Shown here piece after piece: positions 49,243-58,439 of a DNA stretch of 64,000 nucleotides (within the stretch, counting starts at the first letter, position 1; the number at the start of each line of letters is the position of its first letter). Source of the DNA: Roseateles_B flavus (GTDB taxonomy: Bacteria > Pseudomonadota > Gammaproteobacteria > Burkholderiales > Burkholderiaceae_C); the NCBI RefSeq assembly GCF_039872765.1, contig NZ_JBDPZC010000001.1, positions 310,001 to 374,000 of the forward strand. The letters are read 5' to 3'. The notes below the pieces were generated by a model. It searched no databases. It was not told where the DNA came from and saw only the letters and a program-made list of their open reading frames with translations. The position numbers and the translations under genes were made by a program.

Positions 49243-50778
49243 ATGCAGTTCAGCAGCATCAAAAGTCGACTGATCCTGTTCTCGGTCCTGCTGATCGTCC
49301 TCCTGGGCATCAGCGGGGGCTGGAGCCTCTACGCGCTGGGGCGCGTCAACGACAGCATGCAGACCGTCTACCAGGACCGGGTGGTGCCGCTCAAGCAGCT
49401 GAAGGAAGTCTCCGACGCCTACGCGGTCAACATCGTGGACACCACGCACAAGGTCCGGGCCGGCACCGTCGAGATGGGTGCCGCCCTGCGCCTGCTGGAT
49501 GAAGCCGAGCGCGACATCGCCAAGTACTGGGGCGAGTACATCGCCACCAAGATCGAGGGCAATGAAGCCGTTCTGCTGGCCAAGGCCAAGCCGCTCAAGG
49601 GGGCTGCCGAGGCGGCGGCCGCCAAGCTGCGTGGCATCCTGGGCAAGCAGGACCGCGAGGCGCTGGAGGCCTTCGCCACCAAGGAGATGTACCCGGCCAT
49701 CGACCCCTTCACCGGGGCAGTGTCCGAGCTGGTGGACGAGCAGCTCAAGGTGGCCGAGCAGGAGTACCAGCTGAGCCAGGCGACCTACCACCGCTCCGTG
49801 ATGATCGTGCTGCTGATCTTCGCCGTGGCCCTGGTGGCCGCGCTGGTGCTGGCCTGGCGCACGGTGGCCGCCATCATGCGGCCCCTGGGCGAGGCCTTGC
49901 GCCTGGCCGGTGCCATCCGGGAACGCGATCTCAGCCAGCGCTCCGACCTGCAGGAGCGCAACGAGATCGGCCAGCTGCTGCAGGCCATGCGCGAGATGCA
50001 GCAGGGCCTGGTCGAGACCGTCCAGCAGATCCATCACAGCGCCGGGACGGTCTCAGGCGCCTCCAGCGAGATCTCCCAGGCCAGCCATGACCTCAGCGCA
50101 CGCACCGAGGTGCAGGCCTCGGCCCTTGAGCAGACCGCCGCCTCCATGGACCAGATGGCCGCCGCGGTGAAGAACAACGCCGCCTCCGCCGAGCAGGCCA
50201 ACGCCCTGGCCCACGAGGCGTCCGGCACGGCCGAACGCAGCGGCGAGGCGGTGGGCCGCGTGGTCAGCACCATGGACCAGATCAACAGCAGCTCCAAGAA
50301 GATCGCCGACATCATCGGTGTCATCGACGGCATCGCCTTCCAGACCAACATCCTGGCCCTGAATGCGGCCGTGGAGGCCGCACGCGCCGGCGAGCAGGGC
50401 CGCGGCTTCGCGGTGGTGGCCGGCGAGGTGCGCACCCTGGCCCAGCGCAGCGCGCAGGCGGCCCGCGAGATCAAGGCCCTGATTGGCGAGAGCGTCGCGC
50501 AGGTCGAGAGCGGCGCCGTGGTGGCCGCGGAGGCGGGGCGGACCATGGGCGAGCTGGTCGAGCAGGTGCAGCAGGTGACGGCCATGCTGGGCAATATCTC
50601 CACGGCGACGCGCGAGCAGAGCGCCGGCATCGCCCAGGTCAACGTCGCCATCACGCAACTGGACCACAACACCCAGCAGAACGCGGCCATGGTCGAGGAG
50701 TCCACCGCCGCCGCGGCCAGTCTGGCCCAGCAGGCCCAGGCGCTGGCGGGCATCGTGGGGTCCTTCCGCCTGAGCTGA
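49243..50778 (+). CDS. Methyl-accepting chemotaxis protein with four-helix-bundle sensor domain
   Basis: 511 residues. TM1 at about 8-30, periplasmic 4HB_MCP-type domain (about 35-185, all helical), TM2 at about 186-210 and a HAMP linker (about 210-265, RPLGEALRLAGAIRERDLSQR). The signalling domain ends in the highly conserved hairpin tip (IGVIDGIAFQTNILALNAAVEAARAG is its core in parts, near 360-385). There is no C-terminal CheR/CheB-docking pentapeptide. Known: senses small molecules such as amino acids. Its stop lies within a perfect palindrome shared with the convergent SDR gene. Confidence 0.93.
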   Translation: MQFSSIKSRLILFSVLLIVLLGISGGWSLYALGRVNDSMQTVYQDRVVPLKQLKEVSDAYAVNIVDTTHKVRAGTVEMGAALRLLDEAERDIAKYWGEYIATKIEGNEAVLLAKAKPLKGAAEAAAAKLRGILGKQDREALEAFATKEMYPAIDPFTGAVSELVDEQLKVAEQEYQLSQATYHRSVMIVLLIFAVALVAALVLAWRTVAAIMRPLGEALRLAGAIRERDLSQRSDLQERNEIGQLLQAMREMQQGLVETVQQIHHSAGTVSGASSEISQASHDLSARTEVQASALEQTAASMDQMAAAVKNNAASAEQANALAHEASGTAERSGEAVGRVVSTMDQINSSSKKIADIIGVIDGIAFQTNILALNAAVEAARAGEQGRGFAVVAGEVRTLAQRSAQAAREIKALIGESVAQVESGAVVAAEAGRTMGELVEQVQQVTAMLGNISTATREQSAGIAQVNVAITQLDHNTQQNAAMVEESTAAAASLAQQAQALAGIVGSFRLS

Positions 50779-50788
50779 GGCGGAAGGA
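50761..50788. terminator. Perfect 11-bp hairpin containing the chemoreceptor stop codon
   Basis: TCCTTCCGCCT and AGGCGGAAGGA are exact complements around GAGCTG; the TGA stop (50776-50778) sits in the loop and the first base of the right arm. It separates convergent genes and probably terminates both, without a strong U-tract. Confidence 0.65.
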
Positions 50789-50800
50789 CTGCTGCCGCGC

Positions 50801-51547
50801 TCAGCGACCGCCGGTGACGTCCAGCATCGTGCCGGTGGTGTAGCTGGCGGCCTCGGACAGCAGCCAGGCGATGGCCTCCGCCACCTCCTCGGCGCGGCCC
50901 AGGCGCTGCATGGGGATGCCGGCCGCTGCCGAGGCCAGCGCCTCGCTCATGCCGCTGTCGGCGTGGATGTCGGTGGCGATGATGCCGGGGCGCACGCCGT
51001 TGACGCGCACGCCCTCGGCCGCCACCTCGCGGGCCAGGCCCACGGTGAAGGCCTCGATGGCTGCCTTGCTCGCCGCATAGTCCACGTAAAGCCCCGGCGA
51101 GCCCAGCAGCGCTGCACGCGAGGACAGGTTGACGATGGCGCCCCCCGCGCCGCCGTGCGCCCGGCTCATGCGCTTCACCGCCTCGCGGGCGCACAGCAGG
51201 CTGCCCATCACGTTGACCGCGAAGACGCGCTGCCAGCGTTCGGGCGCCATCTCGTCCAGCCGTGCCTTGGGGGCCACTACGCCGGCATTGTTGACCAGGC
51301 CCCACAGCGGGGCGGGCTGCTGGTCCAGGCGCTGGAACAGGGCCAGGACCTGGCCCGGATCCGCCACGTCGGCCTGCAGCAGCAGGGCCTGGGCGCCCAG
51401 CGCGCGGACCTGCGCGGCGATGCGCTCGGCGGCGGCGGCGTCCCGGTGGTAGTTGAGGGCGATGTCATAGCCGGCCTGAGCGCAGCGCAGGGCGGTCGCC
51501 GCGCCGATGCCGCGGCTGGCGCCTGTGATCAGGATGATTTTGCGCAT
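50801..51547 (-). CDS. Short-chain dehydrogenase/reductase (classical SDR)
   Basis: 248 residues from ATG at 51547 (a start three codons upstream is also possible). Nucleotide-binding motif TGASRGIG near 8-15, NNAG near 88, catalytic triad in NLSSRA (Ser) and YVDYAASK (Tyr, Lys), and the C-terminal RPGIIATD. Followed by PMQRLGRAEEVAEAIAWLLS and a terminal GTMLDVTGGR typical of FabG-like classical SDRs. The alternating Arg in the second glycine motif region (NYHRD) suggests NADPH preference, which is inference. Substrate unknown. Confidence 0.9.
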   Translation of the reverse strand: MRKIILITGASRGIGAATALRCAQAGYDIALNYHRDAAAAERIAAQVRALGAQALLLQADVADPGQVLALFQRLDQQPAPLWGLVNNAGVVAPKARLDEMAPERWQRVFAVNVMGSLLCAREAVKRMSRAHGGAGGAIVNLSSRAALLGSPGLYVDYAASKAAIEAFTVGLAREVAAEGVRVNGVRPGIIATDIHADSGMSEALASAAAGIPMQRLGRAEEVAEAIAWLLSEAASYTTGTMLDVTGGR

Positions 51548-51647
51548 GGGCCTCATTGTGGGTTCAAACGGATAGGATCAGCGGGGCCAATCTCTGGGAA
51601 GATGGCTGGCCTTGAGCTGAGTCCGTCCCAGGCCTGCCCCGCAACGC

Positions 51648-52802
51648 ATGATCGAACTGGATTCCAACACCCTGCTCCTGGTCAACGCCCTGTTCGGTGC
51701 GCTGGCGGTGGGCGTCTGGTTGCTGCTGGCCTTTCCCTTTCGTGTCGCCCGTCAGGCCTGCGTGCTGCTGGCCGGGGCTCAGGCCCTCATGCTGCCGCCC
51801 CTGCTGGCCGGGCCCGGGCCGGTCCAGGCGCTGGCCGGCATCTGCACGCTGATGGCCCTCGGGATGCTGAGTCTGGGCCTTCGCCAGCTGCTGCGCCTGC
51901 GCCAGCAGCGCCTGGACTTGCTGAGCCTGCTGGCCCTCGGGCTGTTCGCCGACCTGGCCCGCCTGTCGGGGCTGTCGACGGGCCTGTCCACCGCCCTCAT
52001 CTCCTTGAGCATGGCCGCGCTGTGCCTGCTGGCCGGTCGCGACCTGCTGCTGGGCAGCCTGGGGCTGGCCGGCTGGCTGCGCGTGGGGCTGGTGGCGCCC
52101 TATGCGCTGTTGGCCTGCTTCCTGCTGCTGCGCGGCATTGCCCTGGCGCAGCAGGAGCCGGGCGTAGGCTGGCTGCTGCAGGACCCTCGCCGTCATGCCG
52201 GGCTGGCGGCGGCCTGGCTGGTCCTGGCCATGGCCATTTCCGGCGGGCTCATCGCCCTGGTGCTGAGCCGGCTGATCCAGCGCATCGAGTCCCTGACCCG
52301 CCATGATCCGCTGACCGGCCTGTGCAACCGGCGGGAACTGCGGGAGCAGCTGGCCCGGCAGCAGGTCCGGGCCCAGCGCGGCCGCTGTCATGCGCTGCTG
52401 ATGGTGGACCTCGATCATTTCAAGCGCATCAACGACGAGCTGGGCCACGCCGCCGGTGATGCCGCCCTGCGCCACGTGGCGCGCCTGCTGCAGGCCTCCC
52501 TGCGCGAGCAGGACTGCGCGGCCCGCTATGGCGGCGAGGAGTTCGCGCTGCTGCTGCCGGACACGCCCCTGGCCGGCGCCCAGGCCCTGGCCGAGCGGCT
52601 GCGCGCCGCGCTGGCCGCCAGCGTGTGGAGCTGGCAGGGCCGGCACTGGCCCCTGACGGCCAGCCTGGGCCTGGCGATGGCGGCCCCCGGCCGTTTCGCC
52701 GACGCGCTGGTGGAGGCGGCGGATCGCGCCATGTACCAGGCCAAGGCCCAGGGGCGCAACCGTGTCTGCCTGGCCCCGCCCGTGGAGGGCGCGGCATGCT
52801 GA
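51648..52802 (+). CDS. Membrane-bound diguanylate cyclase (GGDEF)
   Basis: 384 residues. Six or seven hydrophobic helices in the N-terminal half (about 5-200) form a sensory membrane module of no named type. The GGDEF domain (about 215-370) has HDPLTGLCNRREL, DLDHFKRINDELGH and an intact YGGEEF at 295-299. No RxxD autoinhibitory site is obvious. Known: makes c-di-GMP from two GTP. It overlaps the next GGDEF gene by 7 bp; the two share topology and probably arose by tandem duplication. Confidence 0.92.
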   Translation: MIELDSNTLLLVNALFGALAVGVWLLLAFPFRVARQACVLLAGAQALMLPPLLAGPGPVQALAGICTLMALGMLSLGLRQLLRLRQQRLDLLSLLALGLFADLARLSGLSTGLSTALISLSMAALCLLAGRDLLLGSLGLAGWLRVGLVAPYALLACFLLLRGIALAQQEPGVGWLLQDPRRHAGLAAAWLVLAMAISGGLIALVLSRLIQRIESLTRHDPLTGLCNRRELREQLARQQVRAQRGRCHALLMVDLDHFKRINDELGHAAGDAALRHVARLLQASLREQDCAARYGGEEFALLLPDTPLAGAQALAERLRAALAASVWSWQGRHWPLTASLGLAMAAPGRFADALVEAADRAMYQAKAQGRNRVCLAPPVEGAAC

Positions 52803-53959
52803 GCGTCAGCGCCCAGACCCTGGTGGCCGCCACCGTGCTGGTGCTGCTGATCGCCTGCCTGCTGTGGCTGGTCTTCGCTTTCGGGCTGAAGCTGCAGCCG
52901 CGGGCGTCCAAGGGCATGGCGGCGGCCAACGTGCTGCTCGCCTCGGCCCTGCTGCTCAGTGGCCTGCGTGGCGGGCTGGAGCGGCCCTGGCTGACGGTCT
53001 ATGCGGCGGATCTCACCGGCACCGCCGCCTTCGCCTTGCTGAGCCTCGTGCCGGCCTGGCTGGAGGAGGGGCGCCCGCCCTGGCGCTGGCCGCTGGCGCT
53101 GTGCCTTCTGGCCCTGCTGCTGATGCCAGGTTTCGTGATGGGCTGGCCCATGCGCTGGCATGGCACGGTGCTCTACTGCATCCAGGCACCCCTGCTGGGC
53201 CTGGCCTCCTGGCAGGCCTACCGGCTGGTGCGCAGCCGGACGCGGCCGGCCTTCGCCCTGGCGCTGAGCTTCCCGCTGGGCGCTCTGACCCTGCTGCTGG
53301 CGGCCCGTGCCGTCGAGCCCCTGCTCTGGCCGGGCAACACACCGGACCTGCGCTCCGGCAGCGGCTTCAACGTGGCCTGGCTGTGGGCGGGGCTGGTGCT
53401 GGGCATGGTGGTCAACTCCGTCGTGGCCTTCCTGGTGCTGGCGCAGCTGGTCCTGCGCATCCGCAAGCTGACGCTGTACGACCCGCTCACGGAGGTGCTG
53501 AACCGCCGTGCCATCGGGCAGGCGATGGAGCAGGCCCATGCGCGCTGGCGGCGCGGCGAGCCCTATGCCCTGGTGCTGCTGGACATGGACCACTTCAAGG
53601 CACTCAACGACACCCTGGGCCATGGCGCGGGCGATCAGGCGCTCAAGGCCCTGGTCGGCGCGCTCAAGCCCTGTGTGCGCGATGACGACGCCCTGGGGCG
53701 CTGGGGCGGAGAGGAGTTCCTCATCCTCCTGTGCGACACCGGCCTGGCCGGCGCGGCGCTGGTGGCCGAGCGCATGCGGGCCAACCTGGAGGCCCAGCCC
53801 CTGCTGTGGGGGCCTGAGCAGCGACGGCTGACGGCCAGCTTTGGCATTGCCGAAGTCCTACCCGAAGACAGCAGCCCCGAGGCGGTGCTGATGCGGGCCG
53901 ACCAGGGCCTCTACCAGGCCAAGCGGCAGGGACGCAACCTGGTGCAGTCGCGCGAGTGA
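52796..53959 (+). CDS. Membrane-bound diguanylate cyclase (GGDEF), second of a tandem pair
   Basis: 387 residues from ATG at 52796, 7 bp before the end of the preceding gene; the frame is open further upstream, but those residues overlap the other gene. Seven hydrophobic helices at about 5-215. The GGDEF domain (about 220-385) has YDPLTEVLNRRAIG, DMDHFKALNDTLGHG and an intact WGGEEF at 303-308. Same architecture as its neighbour, with clearly diverged sensor helices. Its stop and that of the convergent TPR-GGDEF gene are flanked by a weak GAGCC/GGCTC stem at 53958-53979. Confidence 0.92.
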   Translation: MLSVSAQTLVAATVLVLLIACLLWLVFAFGLKLQPRASKGMAAANVLLASALLLSGLRGGLERPWLTVYAADLTGTAAFALLSLVPAWLEEGRPPWRWPLALCLLALLLMPGFVMGWPMRWHGTVLYCIQAPLLGLASWQAYRLVRSRTRPAFALALSFPLGALTLLLAARAVEPLLWPGNTPDLRSGSGFNVAWLWAGLVLGMVVNSVVAFLVLAQLVLRIRKLTLYDPLTEVLNRRAIGQAMEQAHARWRRGEPYALVLLDMDHFKALNDTLGHGAGDQALKALVGALKPCVRDDDALGRWGGEEFLILLCDTGLAGAALVAERMRANLEAQPLLWGPEQRRLTASFGIAEVLPEDSSPEAVLMRADQGLYQAKRQGRNLVQSRE

Positions 53960-53977
53960 GCCACCCGGGCCGGCGGC

Positions 53978-55603
53978 TCAGGCCAGGGCGACGCGGTTGC
54001 GGCCCAGGTGCTTGGCGCGGTACATGGCGGCGTCGGCACGGCTGATGAGCAGGTCCGTCGAATAGGGCGGGGCGCTGGCCAGGCCGATGCTCAGCGTCAC
54101 CGCCAGCCCGGGGGACAGGTCTTGCCAGTCATGGGCCTCGACGCTCTGGCGCAGGCGCTCGCACACCTCGAAGGCGCGGTCCGCCACGGTGTCCGGCAGC
54201 ACGGCCAGGAACTCCTCGCCGCCGTAGCGCAGCAGCAGGTCGCTGCCGCGGGTGTTCTCGCGCAGCAGCTGGGCCAGCTGCTGCAGCACGGCGTCGCCGA
54301 TGGCATGGCCGTGCTGGTCGTTGATCTGCTTGAAGTGATCGGCGTCGATCAGGGCCAGGGTCAGCGGGCGCTGCTGCTGCTCGCAGTCCAGGATCAGGCC
54401 GGGCATGCGCGCCTCCAGGAAGCGGCGGTTTCCCAGCCCGGTCAGCGGATCGCGCTGGACATGGGCTTCCAGCTCTTGGGTGCGGGCGGTGAGGGCATCG
54501 ACCTTGCGGTGGGCCTGGTCGGCCGCGGCCCGGGCCTGCTCGGCCTCCAGACGGCTGACGAAGAAGCGCGACTGCGCCATCAGCTGGGCCACACTGCGCC
54601 GCCGCTCCAGGCGCTGGAAGGCTTCCAGGTGGTGCAGGGCTTCGTCCAGGTTGCCCTCGGCCTTGGCGCAGCGGTAGGCCACACGATGCAGGCGCAGCGC
54701 CTGATAGCTGTTGAACAGCACGGTGGTCTCGTCCTGCACGGCCAGCACGTGGGACCAGGCGCGCGCGAGGTCGTCCTGTGCCAGGGCCATCTCAGCCAGG
54801 TTGCAGTGCACGCGGCCGGCCAGGGCGTCGAACTGCCGCGCCTGGGCCTGCGCCAGGGCGGCGCGCAGATAGGGCTCGGCCTCGCCCAGCTCCCCCAGCA
54901 GCAGCAGGACCTCGCCGAGGTTGCTGTCGGTGAGGGCCAGGGCATAGAGCTCGCCCAGCTGCCGGGCATGCGGCCGCACCTCGCGACCATAGTGCAGGGC
55001 CCGCTGCAGGGCCTCCTGGCAAGCCTTCTCGTGGCCGCTGTCTCGCATCAGGTGGTACTCGCCCAGGGCCGTGGTGCAGAGGTTGTTGAGGGTGATGACG
55101 CGCTCGTAGGCCGTGGCCTCGTCTCGCACCAGGGCGGCGGCCTCGTTCATCAGCCGCTCGGCTTGCCAGGGGTCGCCCATGCGCTCGAAGCAGGCGCCCA
55201 GCGCATTGAGCGCGGCGGCGAGCACGCGCTTGTCGTCCAGGGCGCGGGCCAGCTCGTGGCACTCGTTGGCGCAGTTGAGGCCGGTCTCGAAGTCGCCCAG
55301 CTCGGAGGCGGCCAGGCTGGTCCAGCGCAGCAGCTCGCACAGCGGAGCGCTGGCGCCCAGCGGGCGCATGAGGGCCTGCACCTCCTGGGAGAGCTCCAGC
55401 ATCTCCTGCAGCTCGCCGCGCCGGTAATGGAAGTACACGCGCAGGCGGCCGGCCTCGATCTGCTCGCTCAGGAAACCCAGCTGGCGGGCATGGGTCCAGG
55501 CCTCGCCGGCCCGCGCGAGGCCCAGCTCCAGCGTGGCCTCGTGCTGGGCATCGCGGGCCTCCTTGAGGCACTGGGTCAGGCGGTCGGTGAGGGCAATGGG
55601 CAT
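53978..55603 (-). CDS. Cytoplasmic TPR-GGDEF diguanylate cyclase
   Basis: 541 residues from ATG at 55603 (a TTG eight codons upstream is open). No membrane helix. The N-terminal ~350 residues form a TPR-like superhelix with repeats such as AALNALGACFERMGDPWQAE and LTDSNLGEVLLLLGELGEAE. A coiled-coil linker (about 350-395) leads to the GGDEF domain (about 395-540) with RDPLTGLGNRRFLE, DADHFKQINDQHGH and an intact YGGEEF at 460-465. Known architecture: soluble TPR diguanylate cyclases that respond to protein partners. It is convergent with the tandem GGDEF genes. Confidence 0.92.
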   Translation of the reverse strand: MPIALTDRLTQCLKEARDAQHEATLELGLARAGEAWTHARQLGFLSEQIEAGRLRVYFHYRRGELQEMLELSQEVQALMRPLGASAPLCELLRWTSLAASELGDFETGLNCANECHELARALDDKRVLAAALNALGACFERMGDPWQAERLMNEAAALVRDEATAYERVITLNNLCTTALGEYHLMRDSGHEKACQEALQRALHYGREVRPHARQLGELYALALTDSNLGEVLLLLGELGEAEPYLRAALAQAQARQFDALAGRVHCNLAEMALAQDDLARAWSHVLAVQDETTVLFNSYQALRLHRVAYRCAKAEGNLDEALHHLEAFQRLERRRSVAQLMAQSRFFVSRLEAEQARAAADQAHRKVDALTARTQELEAHVQRDPLTGLGNRRFLEARMPGLILDCEQQQRPLTLALIDADHFKQINDQHGHAIGDAVLQQLAQLLRENTRGSDLLLRYGGEEFLAVLPDTVADRAFEVCERLRQSVEAHDWQDLSPGLAVTLSIGLASAPPYSTDLLISRADAAMYRAKHLGRNRVALA

Positions 55604-55761
55604 CTCGGGCGTCGGCTTCAACAGCAATGAAGCGAAGCCGGCTAGCGTAGCCGAAACCGGCGTCAGCCCCGCGTGCTGACGTCACGTTTGCGAGCCCACC
55701 GCAAAGGCAGCGGCCCGCTCTGTCACCCAGATGACAGGGCGGGCCGAGTGCGAGGTGGCGG

Positions 55762-57279
55762 TCAGCGGTGCGTGGGCATCGCGAACTGGGCGCCCTTGGG
55801 AGTGCTGGCGGGCCAGCGCTGCATCACGCTCTTCTGCTTGGTGTAGAAGCGCACGCCTTCCTCGCCGTAGGCATGCATGTCGCCGAACAGGCTCTTCTTC
55901 CAGCCACCGAAGCCATGCCAGGCCATGGGCACGGGGATGGGCACGTTGATGCCCACCATGCCCACCTGGATGCGGCGTGCGAACTCGCGGGCCACATTGC
56001 CGTCGCTGGTGAAGCAGGCGACGCCGTTGCCGAACTCGTGCGCATTGACCAGGTCCACCGCGGTGGCGAAGTCGGGCACGCGCACACAGGCCAGCACGGG
56101 GCCGAAAATCTCCTCGCGGTAGATGCGCATGCCGGGCGTGACATGGTCGAACAGGGTGCCGCCGGTGAAGAACCCGTCTTCGTGGCCGGCGACCCGATGG
56201 CCGCGGCCGTCCACCAGCAGCTCGGCGCCCTCGGCCACACCCAGGGCGATGTAGCCCTCGATGCGCTCGCGGGCCTCGCGGGTCACGATGGGTCCCATCT
56301 CGGCGGCCGGGTCCATGCCGTTGCGGATGACCAGGCTGCGGGCGCGCTCGGCCAGGCGGGGCATGATGCGGTCCGCCGCCTCGCCCACCAGCACGGCCAC
56401 CGAAATGGCCATGCAGCGCTCACCCGCCGAGCCGTAGGCCGCGCCGATGAGGGCGTCGACGGTCTGGTCGATGTCGGCATCGGGCATGACCACCATGTGG
56501 TTCTTGGCCCCGCCCAGGGCCTGGACGCGCTTGCCCTGCGAGGCGCCCGTCTCGTAGATGTACTGGGCGATGGGCGTGGACCCGACGAAGCTGAGGGCCT
56601 TGACGTCCGGGTGGTGCAGCAGGGCATCGACCACGGTCTTGTCGCCCTGCACCACGTTGAAGACGCCGTCCGGCAGGCCGGCTTCCTTGAGCAGCTCGGC
56701 CACGAAGAGGCTGGGCGAGGGGTCGCGCTCGCTGGGCTTGAGGATGAAGGCATTGCCGCAGGCGAGGGCCACCGGCGCCATCCACATGGGCACCATGAAC
56801 GGGAAATTGAAGGGCGTGATGCCGGCCACGACGCCCAGGGGCTGGCGCAGGGTCCAGTTGTCGATGCCGTTGGAGACCTGCTCGGTGAAGTCGCCCTTGA
56901 GCAGTTGCGGGATGCCGCAGGCGAATTCGACGATGTCGATGCCGCGGGCGACCTCGCCCTGGGCGTCGCTGAAGACCTTGCCGTGCTCGGCGGTGATCAT
57001 GGCGGCCAGGGTGTCGTGGTGGCGATGCAGCAGCTCCAGGAACTTGAACATCACGCGGGCGCGGCGCAGCGGCGGGGTGTCTGCCCAGGCGGGGAAGGCG
57101 GCCTGCGCGGCGGCCACGGCGGCCTGCACGTCTTCCACCGTGCCCAGCTGCAGCTGGCGGGCCACGGCGCCGGTGGCGGGGTTGTAGACGGGCTGGCGGC
57201 GCTCGCCGCGGGCGGCCACGCGCTGGCCGGCGATGAAGTGGCCCAGCTCGCGGGCGTCGGTGTAGGCAGGGGTGCTCAT
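55762..57279 (-). CDS. mmsA: CoA-acylating methylmalonate-semialdehyde dehydrogenase
   Basis: 505 residues from ATG at 57279. Aldehyde-dehydrogenase fold with GITPFNFPFMVPMWM near 150-165 (MMSDH signature), FVGSTPIAQYIY, the catalytic Cys in GERCMAIS near 295 and EEIFGPVL near 395. The terminal FTKQKS-like segment (YTKQKSVMQRW) is typical of MmsA. Known reaction: (methyl)malonate semialdehyde + CoA + NAD+ to propionyl- or acetyl-CoA in valine and myo-inositol breakdown. The partner mmsB is not adjacent. The divergent LysR gene and shared palindrome suggest substrate-induced control. Confidence 0.94.
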   Translation of the reverse strand: MSTPAYTDARELGHFIAGQRVAARGERRQPVYNPATGAVARQLQLGTVEDVQAAVAAAQAAFPAWADTPPLRRARVMFKFLELLHRHHDTLAAMITAEHGKVFSDAQGEVARGIDIVEFACGIPQLLKGDFTEQVSNGIDNWTLRQPLGVVAGITPFNFPFMVPMWMAPVALACGNAFILKPSERDPSPSLFVAELLKEAGLPDGVFNVVQGDKTVVDALLHHPDVKALSFVGSTPIAQYIYETGASQGKRVQALGGAKNHMVVMPDADIDQTVDALIGAAYGSAGERCMAISVAVLVGEAADRIMPRLAERARSLVIRNGMDPAAEMGPIVTREARERIEGYIALGVAEGAELLVDGRGHRVAGHEDGFFTGGTLFDHVTPGMRIYREEIFGPVLACVRVPDFATAVDLVNAHEFGNGVACFTSDGNVAREFARRIQVGMVGINVPIPVPMAWHGFGGWKKSLFGDMHAYGEEGVRFYTKQKSVMQRWPASTPKGAQFAMPTHR

Positions 57280-57381
57280 GGGGTCGCTCCGGGGAAGAGG
57301 TGGATGCCGGCGCTGGGTCGGCGGGGATGCAGGCAGTCTAGGGAGCGCCATTCGGCCTGCCTAGCCCAATGGGCTGACTTC

Positions 57382-57403
57382 ATTGTTCAGTAATATGAAC
57401 AAT
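57382..57403. promoter_or_regulatory. Perfect palindrome, probable LysR operator
   Basis: ATTGTTCA (57382-57389) and TGAACAAT (57396-57403) are exact inverted copies with a 6-base AT spacer, 26 bp before the LysR start and about 100 bp before mmsA. AT-rich within a GC-rich region and of T-N11-A type, as expected for LysR proteins. Confidence 0.75.
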
Positions 57404-57428
57404 CCGCTGCAGCGATTCCTGGTGATCC

Positions 57429-58382
57429 ATGACGACGTCCATTCCCGCCTCCCGCGCTCCCGCCCGCGAGGAGCAGCACTGGCTGCAGCTCCAGGCTCTG
57501 GTGGCGGTGGCGCGCCTGGGCAGCTTCACGCAGGCGGCGCAGCGCCTGGGCCTCTCCAAGGCGGCGGTGAGCCAGCGCATCGCGGAGCTGGAGCGGCACC
57601 TGGGGCAGCAGCTGGTCCAGCGCAGCACGCGCTCGGTGCGGCTCAGCGAGGCGGGCCGGCGCCTGGTCGAGCAGGCCGAACCAGGCCTGCAACTGCTCAG
57701 CCGCAGCCTCAGCGAGGCCCGCGAGGCCGCCGGTACGCCGCGCGGCCTGCTGCGGGTCACCGCGCCCGTGGCCCTGGGCCGCCAGCACATCGCGCCGGCC
57801 CTGCCTTCGTTCTTCGAGCGCTATCCGGAGATCCGGATCGAGCTGGACCTCTCCGATCGCCTCGCCGCGCTGGCCCAGGAGGGCTTCGACCTCGCCATCC
57901 GCCACACCAGCCGGCCGCCGGACACCCACGTGGCCTTCAAGCTTTGTGCCTCCCAGGCGCTGCTGGTGGGCAGCCCGGCCTACCTGGCGCGAGCCGGGCG
58001 CCTGCAGCACCCAGCTGAACTGGCGGCGCACGCCTGCCTGCCCTACCTGCGGCCGGGGCCGGCGCAGTGGTTCTTCGCCCGGGGCAAGGGCGAGGCCACG
58101 GAGCGGGTGCGGGTGCCTGTGCAGGGCCTGCTGCGGGCCGGGAACAGCGAGGTGCTGCGTGAAGCCGCCCTGGCCGGCCTGGGCCTGGCCCTTCTACCCG
58201 ACTTCAGCGCCCGCGACGCCCTTCGCCAGGGCCTGCTGGAGCCCGTGCTGACCGGCTGGCGACCGGTGGACTTCTTCGGTGACGCGATCTACGCCATCCA
58301 CCCCTGGAGCGGCCACACGCCGCAGCCGGTGCGCCTGCTGGTGGAGCATCTGCGCCAGTGCCTGCACGCCGGCTTCGAATGA
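57429..58382 (+). CDS. LysR-family regulator divergent from mmsA
   Basis: 317 residues. Winged helix-turn-helix at about 18-75 (LVAVARLGSFTQAAQRLGLS, AVSQRIAELERHLG), substrate-binding domain from about 105 with IRIELDLSDRLAALAQEGFDLAIRH, of the CrgA/PecT-like LTTR subgroup (GRLRVTAP-type hinge: GLLRVTAPVALG). Position and palindrome argue that it regulates mmsA and itself. The effector is unknown. Confidence 0.88.
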   Translation: MTTSIPASRAPAREEQHWLQLQALVAVARLGSFTQAAQRLGLSKAAVSQRIAELERHLGQQLVQRSTRSVRLSEAGRRLVEQAEPGLQLLSRSLSEAREAAGTPRGLLRVTAPVALGRQHIAPALPSFFERYPEIRIELDLSDRLAALAQEGFDLAIRHTSRPPDTHVAFKLCASQALLVGSPAYLARAGRLQHPAELAAHACLPYLRPGPAQWFFARGKGEATERVRVPVQGLLRAGNSEVLREAALAGLGLALLPDFSARDALRQGLLEPVLTGWRPVDFFGDAIYAIHPWSGHTPQPVRLLVEHLRQCLHAGFE

Positions 58383-58405
58383 GGCCCCGCGCGGGCCGGC
58401 CGGGC

Positions 58406-58439
58406 AAAAAAAACGCCCAAGCACTTGCGTGCTCGGGCG
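58406..58439 (-). terminator. Intrinsic terminator, GC-rich stem plus eight T
   Basis: CGCCC.GAGCAC-GCAA-GTGCTT.GGGCG (one mismatch) on the minus strand, followed directly by TTTTTTTT (58413-58406). One of the two clearest intrinsic terminators in the window. Confidence 0.93.
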
